Shown here: positions 61,134 to 64,000 of the stretch, one piece after another
Layout of the letters: the number at the start of each line of letters is the position of its first letter
How positions within the stretch are numbered: the first letter of the stretch is position 1
DNA from: JAAZIN01 sp964441025
Lineage (GTDB): Bacteria; Bacillota; Dethiobacteria; DTU022
Direction: 5' to 3'
DNA length: 64,000 bases
Assembly: GCA_964441025.1 (NCBI GenBank)
Contig: CAYTXG010000007.1
Location: forward strand, 40,044-104,043
Position numbers and translations under genes: made by a program
The notes under the pieces: model-generated
Database searches by the model: none
Seen by the model: only the letters and a program-made list of their open reading frames with translations
What the model was told of the DNA's origin: nothing

Positions 61134-62972
61134 CTAATCATTATTTTCTGCCCCGGCGGCGGAGTCGATGCCGCTGCGGTGGCGCTGGTAAAGGTAGGAT
61201 ACGGCCAGCAGGATCAATCCCAAGGCCACCAGGGAGATGATCCGGTAAGCCAGATCGAGGAAGCTGAGATCAACAAGGATCACCTTGGCCACCGTCAGGC
61301 CGAAGAGGCCCATGGCTGTATAGCGCAGCATGGGTATCTTGCGGAGGAATCCGGCGCCCATGAGCGCCGCTGCGTATACACCCCAGAAAAGCGAAATCAT
61401 GAGCAGCGCCAGGTTATGATAGTAATCGCTGTTGCCCGTTATCCAGGCCCGGGCTTCGCCGAAGCGGTATATATCCAGGCTGCCGAATATGAGCAGCAAC
61501 AGAGCGGCCGATCCCGCCAGGATGATAACTTCAACGGGCAGCTTATAGTCCTCCTGTCGGAAGCGATGAAAAAGCAGGCTCAGAAGGATGAGGAAAGCGA
61601 TGAAGCCGAAGGTGAGCAGGGCGGTTCTGTTGATTAAAAAGCGGTACTGTTCGGGATGAAGAAAGCGGGGCCACTCTGTGATGAGCAGGCTGAGCAGGGC
61701 CAGGGATAGGAGAGCCCAGAAGCCGCCGCGGATTCTTTTATCCGCCAGGCGCAGGCCGAGGTAGCAGAGCAGAGCAGCCTGCAGGCTCCAGCCGGCCAGG
61801 ACCCAGGCATCTTTGAGCTGCAGCGGAACGAAGATTACCAGGAGCACCGCAGCAATGGCAAAGGCGGTGAAATGAGCCCGGGGGTCATGCTTTGCCGCCT
61901 TCAGCAAGCCCCAACCGGCCAGCAGATAAAACCCGGCCAGGCTCAGGGTAAACCAGCTGATGACATGCGGGAAATCAGAGTTGAGATTGAGCCGGCCAAG
62001 AGCGTAGTAGGCGATGGCCCCCACAATAATGATGAAAATTTCCTGGTCCTGCAGGCGGCGCCGCCGCAGGGTCACATTTAGGAGCGGCAGCGACAGGAAG
62101 AGGAGCAGAAAAGCAGTGAAATAGATCTGGGTGGCTGCCGGAGCCAAACCTGTGGCGGGGTTGAAGTGGCGGTAGAGCGGCACCCAGGTCATAAGCAAGC
62201 CCGTCAGGATGAAAGAGATATTCCTGATAAAATTCCAGCCTTTGAGGTAAACGACAGCGATGATCCCCAGGTTCAGCAGGATCAGGTAGATCATGAGCAG
62301 GACAAAACGCGGCGTCTCGACCATGAAAAGGATGGGGTTGAGAAAAGCTGTGATCAGACCGATCACCGCCACCGCAGGGGCATCATGATAGACGGCGAGG
62401 AGCACCGCTCCGATGGTGACGACGATCAGAAGCCCCAATCCTGCAGTGGAGTCAATGAGGTGATAATAGTAAAATGAAGCGAAGATGGTGAAGTAGAGCA
62501 GGGCAATGCCGCCTCCGGTAAGCCCCTGGCCGTAGGCGGTAAAACCGCGTCGCCTGTTCCTTTCGCCCAGCCCCAACAGCACAGCCGCAACCGCGGCGCC
62601 GATAACGATCCTGACCGTCTCGTTGATCCAGCCCCAGTCATAGGCCAGCTTGAGAAAGAAAGCCGCTCCCAGGAGAAATACAACCATGCCGATGCGGTTT
62701 AGCCAGATTCCGCCTATTTTTGCCTCCAGGTCCCGCGGTTCTGCCCGGGGGCGCGGGGGAGGGGCTGCAGGGAGCGGCGCCGCCGCCGGAGCAACCTCTT
62801 GCCCGGTGGGTGCAGCGGTCCTGGCGGGAGGTGACGCCGTCTCGCGTGCAGAACGGCTCTTTTCCATGAAGACCACCCATTTGTCGAGCACCTTCAGCCG
62901 TTCGCCCATTTTTTGCTGTTCTTCCCGCAGTGCCTTGACCTCTTCTTGCAGCCTGCGCAGCTCATTCTCCAT
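61134..62972 (-). CDS. DUF2339 multi-pass membrane protein
   Basis: The product has 612 residues. A coiled coil (ENELRRLQEEVKALREEQQKMGERLKVLDKW) is followed by a Pro/Ala-rich linker (about 40-85) and then about 15-18 hydrophobic helices. The first membrane region, KIGGIWLNRIGMVVFLLGAAFFLKLAYDWGWINE, is the DUF2339 signature. Function unknown. No partner gene is evident. Confidence 0.85.
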   Translation of the reverse strand: MENELRRLQEEVKALREEQQKMGERLKVLDKWVVFMEKSRSARETASPPARTAAPTGQEVAPAAAPLPAAPPPRPRAEPRDLEAKIGGIWLNRIGMVVFLLGAAFFLKLAYDWGWINETVRIVIGAAVAAVLLGLGERNRRRGFTAYGQGLTGGGIALLYFTIFASFYYYHLIDSTAGLGLLIVVTIGAVLLAVYHDAPAVAVIGLITAFLNPILFMVETPRFVLLMIYLILLNLGIIAVVYLKGWNFIRNISFILTGLLMTWVPLYRHFNPATGLAPAATQIYFTAFLLLFLSLPLLNVTLRRRRLQDQEIFIIIVGAIAYYALGRLNLNSDFPHVISWFTLSLAGFYLLAGWGLLKAAKHDPRAHFTAFAIAAVLLVIFVPLQLKDAWVLAGWSLQAALLCYLGLRLADKRIRGGFWALLSLALLSLLITEWPRFLHPEQYRFLINRTALLTFGFIAFLILLSLLFHRFRQEDYKLPVEVIILAGSAALLLLIFGSLDIYRFGEARAWITGNSDYYHNLALLMISLFWGVYAAALMGAGFLRKIPMLRYTAMGLFGLTVAKVILVDLSFLDLAYRIISLVALGLILLAVSYLYQRHRSGIDSAAGAENND

Positions 62973-62984
62973 GAAAACTCACCC

Positions 62985-63407
62985 TTACTGTAGATATTTT
63001 CTTTCTATGATTTGGGAAAAGGCAACGATATCCGGTATATTCTTCTGCACAATGGCATACACAATTTCCGGGTTGACTTTTATGTAATCATGTACAACCA
63101 CATTCCGGAATTGAGCCATTTTTTTTAACCTTTCATTTAGATCTGCCGGGATGATGCCGCTCTCCAGCAGGACCTGGAAACAATCCTTGTTATCCAGCGG
63201 TTCCCTGAAGCCTTCGTAAGAAATAATGTGGCTGGCGAGATCAAGGCATGCTTCGATGGCTACCTGCAAGGTTCTTTCGGTGTAACGGCGAGTGATCTTG
63301 TTTTTCTTGAAATCAGCCAGGGAATATTGTGACCTGGCCTCCTCCAGATCGCGAAAGTATTCTTCCAGTTGAACGAGAAGCCTTTCAACCACTGCTCCAT
63401 CGACCAT
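62985..63407 (-). CDS. HepT-type HEPN toxin (DUF86)
   Basis: The product has 140 residues. The HEPN ribonuclease motif RxxxxHxY is FRNVVVHDY (R101, H106, Y108). The rest is all helical (ACLDLASHIISYEG, FQVLLESGIIPADLNERLKKMAQ), as in DUF86/HepT. It overlaps the nucleotidyltransferase gene by one base. HepT degrades RNA and is neutralised by MntA-catalysed AMPylation of the tyrosine of the motif. Confidence 0.92.
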   Translation of the reverse strand: MVDGAVVERLLVQLEEYFRDLEEARSQYSLADFKKNKITRRYTERTLQVAIEACLDLASHIISYEGFREPLDNKDCFQVLLESGIIPADLNERLKKMAQFRNVVVHDYIKVNPEIVYAIVQKNIPDIVAFSQIIERKYLQ

Positions 63408-63829
63408 TAAAATGTCTCCCTCTCCATCAACCTTTTTCGGGATTGCCGGTGGTATTCCCTGTAAAGGGGCAGAAAATCAAAATAATATTTACGGTGTTTA
63501 ACCTCAAAGGCGACCCGCTCTTGAAGATCACTTTCAAAAAGCAGCATTCTATTTTTCATTACCTGGTGTATAAAATACTGGTCTGCACTCCTTAAATCAA
63601 CGACATCAACGATGTCCAAGATTATTTCCTCCAGATCGTTGGTAATCTGCAGCTTTCTTTGAAAGCGCCGGTACGGATCCATGTTCTTGTTGAACAATAT
63701 TGCCAGGTCAAGATCGCTATCCTTCCGGGCCTTGTTTTTTACTGTCGATCCAAAAATATAGGCGGCAATTACATCATCCCTTTGCTCCAGGTAGCCGGTG
63801 ATCACTTCCAACGTTTTTTCATGGATCAT
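63407..63829 (-). CDS. MntA-type nucleotidyltransferase antitoxin
   Basis: The product has 140 residues; an ATG about 10 nt after GGGGGA is preferred to a TTG nine bases upstream. The active-site motif is AYIFGSTVKNKARKDSDLDLAILF (G27-S28, D39/D41), complete, unlike the solo copy at 46568. It is the first gene of the pair with HepT. The 161 bases to the window end on the right show no gene. Confidence 0.9.
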   Translation of the reverse strand: MIHEKTLEVITGYLEQRDDVIAAYIFGSTVKNKARKDSDLDLAILFNKNMDPYRRFQRKLQITNDLEEIILDIVDVVDLRSADQYFIHQVMKNRMLLFESDLQERVAFEVKHRKYYFDFLPLYREYHRQSRKRLMERETF

Positions 63830-64000
63830 AAGTAACAATCCCCCGCCAAGGTGTCTTAGATCGGTACCATATTATACCGTAAATATTTGAAAATGTATAT
63901 TGTGCAGAGAATATTTGCCACTCTGGGTGTGATTGCCATAATTCCTGCTAGTCGACAAAGTAAATGCAACCGGACCTGTAGTGGGGGGTTGCAATAACTT

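Overview
The window (about 57% GC by eye, strong AGGAGG-type ribosome binding sites, frequent TTG and GTG starts) looks like the chromosome of a strictly anaerobic member of the Bacillota (Clostridia-like). Pointers are a GerMN lipoprotein, a 3D-domain protein, LipM-type octanoyl transfer, a split glycine decarboxylase behind a tandem glycine riboswitch, FeoAB iron uptake, a glycyl radical enzyme and selenocysteine use. No rRNA, phage, IS element or CRISPR array is visible; one tRNA-Glu(CTC) is present.

Layout. 0-3.5 kb: end of a NIF3-family gene, a coiled-coil zinc-ribbon gene, a membrane-anchored protein and tatC. 3.6-11.5 kb: one long plus-strand run with a DtxR-type regulator under its own iron box, feoA, feoB, an Mrp ATPase, two NifX/orange-protein-like cofactor binders, a DUF5320 protein, two MinD-ferredoxin ATPases, an IscU scaffold and a metallo-beta-lactamase-fold protein. 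This combines iron import with an orange-protein-like metal-sulfur cluster assembly set. 11.7-16.6 kb: a glycyl radical enzyme without adjacent activase, a flavin-binding protein, an MBL hydrolase and a prolyl-tRNA editing protein. 16.6-20.9 kb (minus): GerMN lipoprotein, a sodium/solute symporter with small partner, an amidase. 21.1-22.6 kb: zinc-ribbon protein, Fur/PerR regulator and a peroxiredoxin whose active-site codon is UGA (selenocysteine). 22.7-27.3 kb (minus): MarR regulator and a heterodimeric ABC exporter. 27.6-28.1 kb: a decayed hydantoinase/oxoprolinase fragment.

28.2-39 kb: tandem glycine riboswitch, gcvT-gcvH-gcvPA-gcvPB, two small radical SAM proteins, lipM, lpdA, then serA. 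I read the two radical SAM genes as a split lipoyl synthase (LipS1/LipS2 type), so the operon would carry the whole glycine cleavage system plus the enzymes that make its lipoyl arm. 39-44.7 kb: a hydrolase, a LysR regulator and, convergent to it, a selenium cluster yedE-tusA(yedF)-DUF3343-kinase-selD. SelD itself has an in-frame UGA at its active-site position, so both the selenophosphate maker and the peroxiredoxin are inferred selenoproteins.

44.8-64 kb: tRNA-Glu; a Uma2-type protein with a fused HTH and phased 10-bp iterons at its promoter; a 3D-domain protein; a solo nucleotidyltransferase with altered motif; a GntR-ABC operon; an AT-richer type II restriction-modification pair resembling XcyI/Cfr9I; a TetR, YhgE-like and MMPL export operon beside a 124-bp direct repeat; ogt; a MerR plus VIT/VWA pair; a DUF2339 membrane protein; and a HepT/MntA toxin-antitoxin pair. 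Several short palindromic repeats recur, notably a family with a GGGGACGGTT core.
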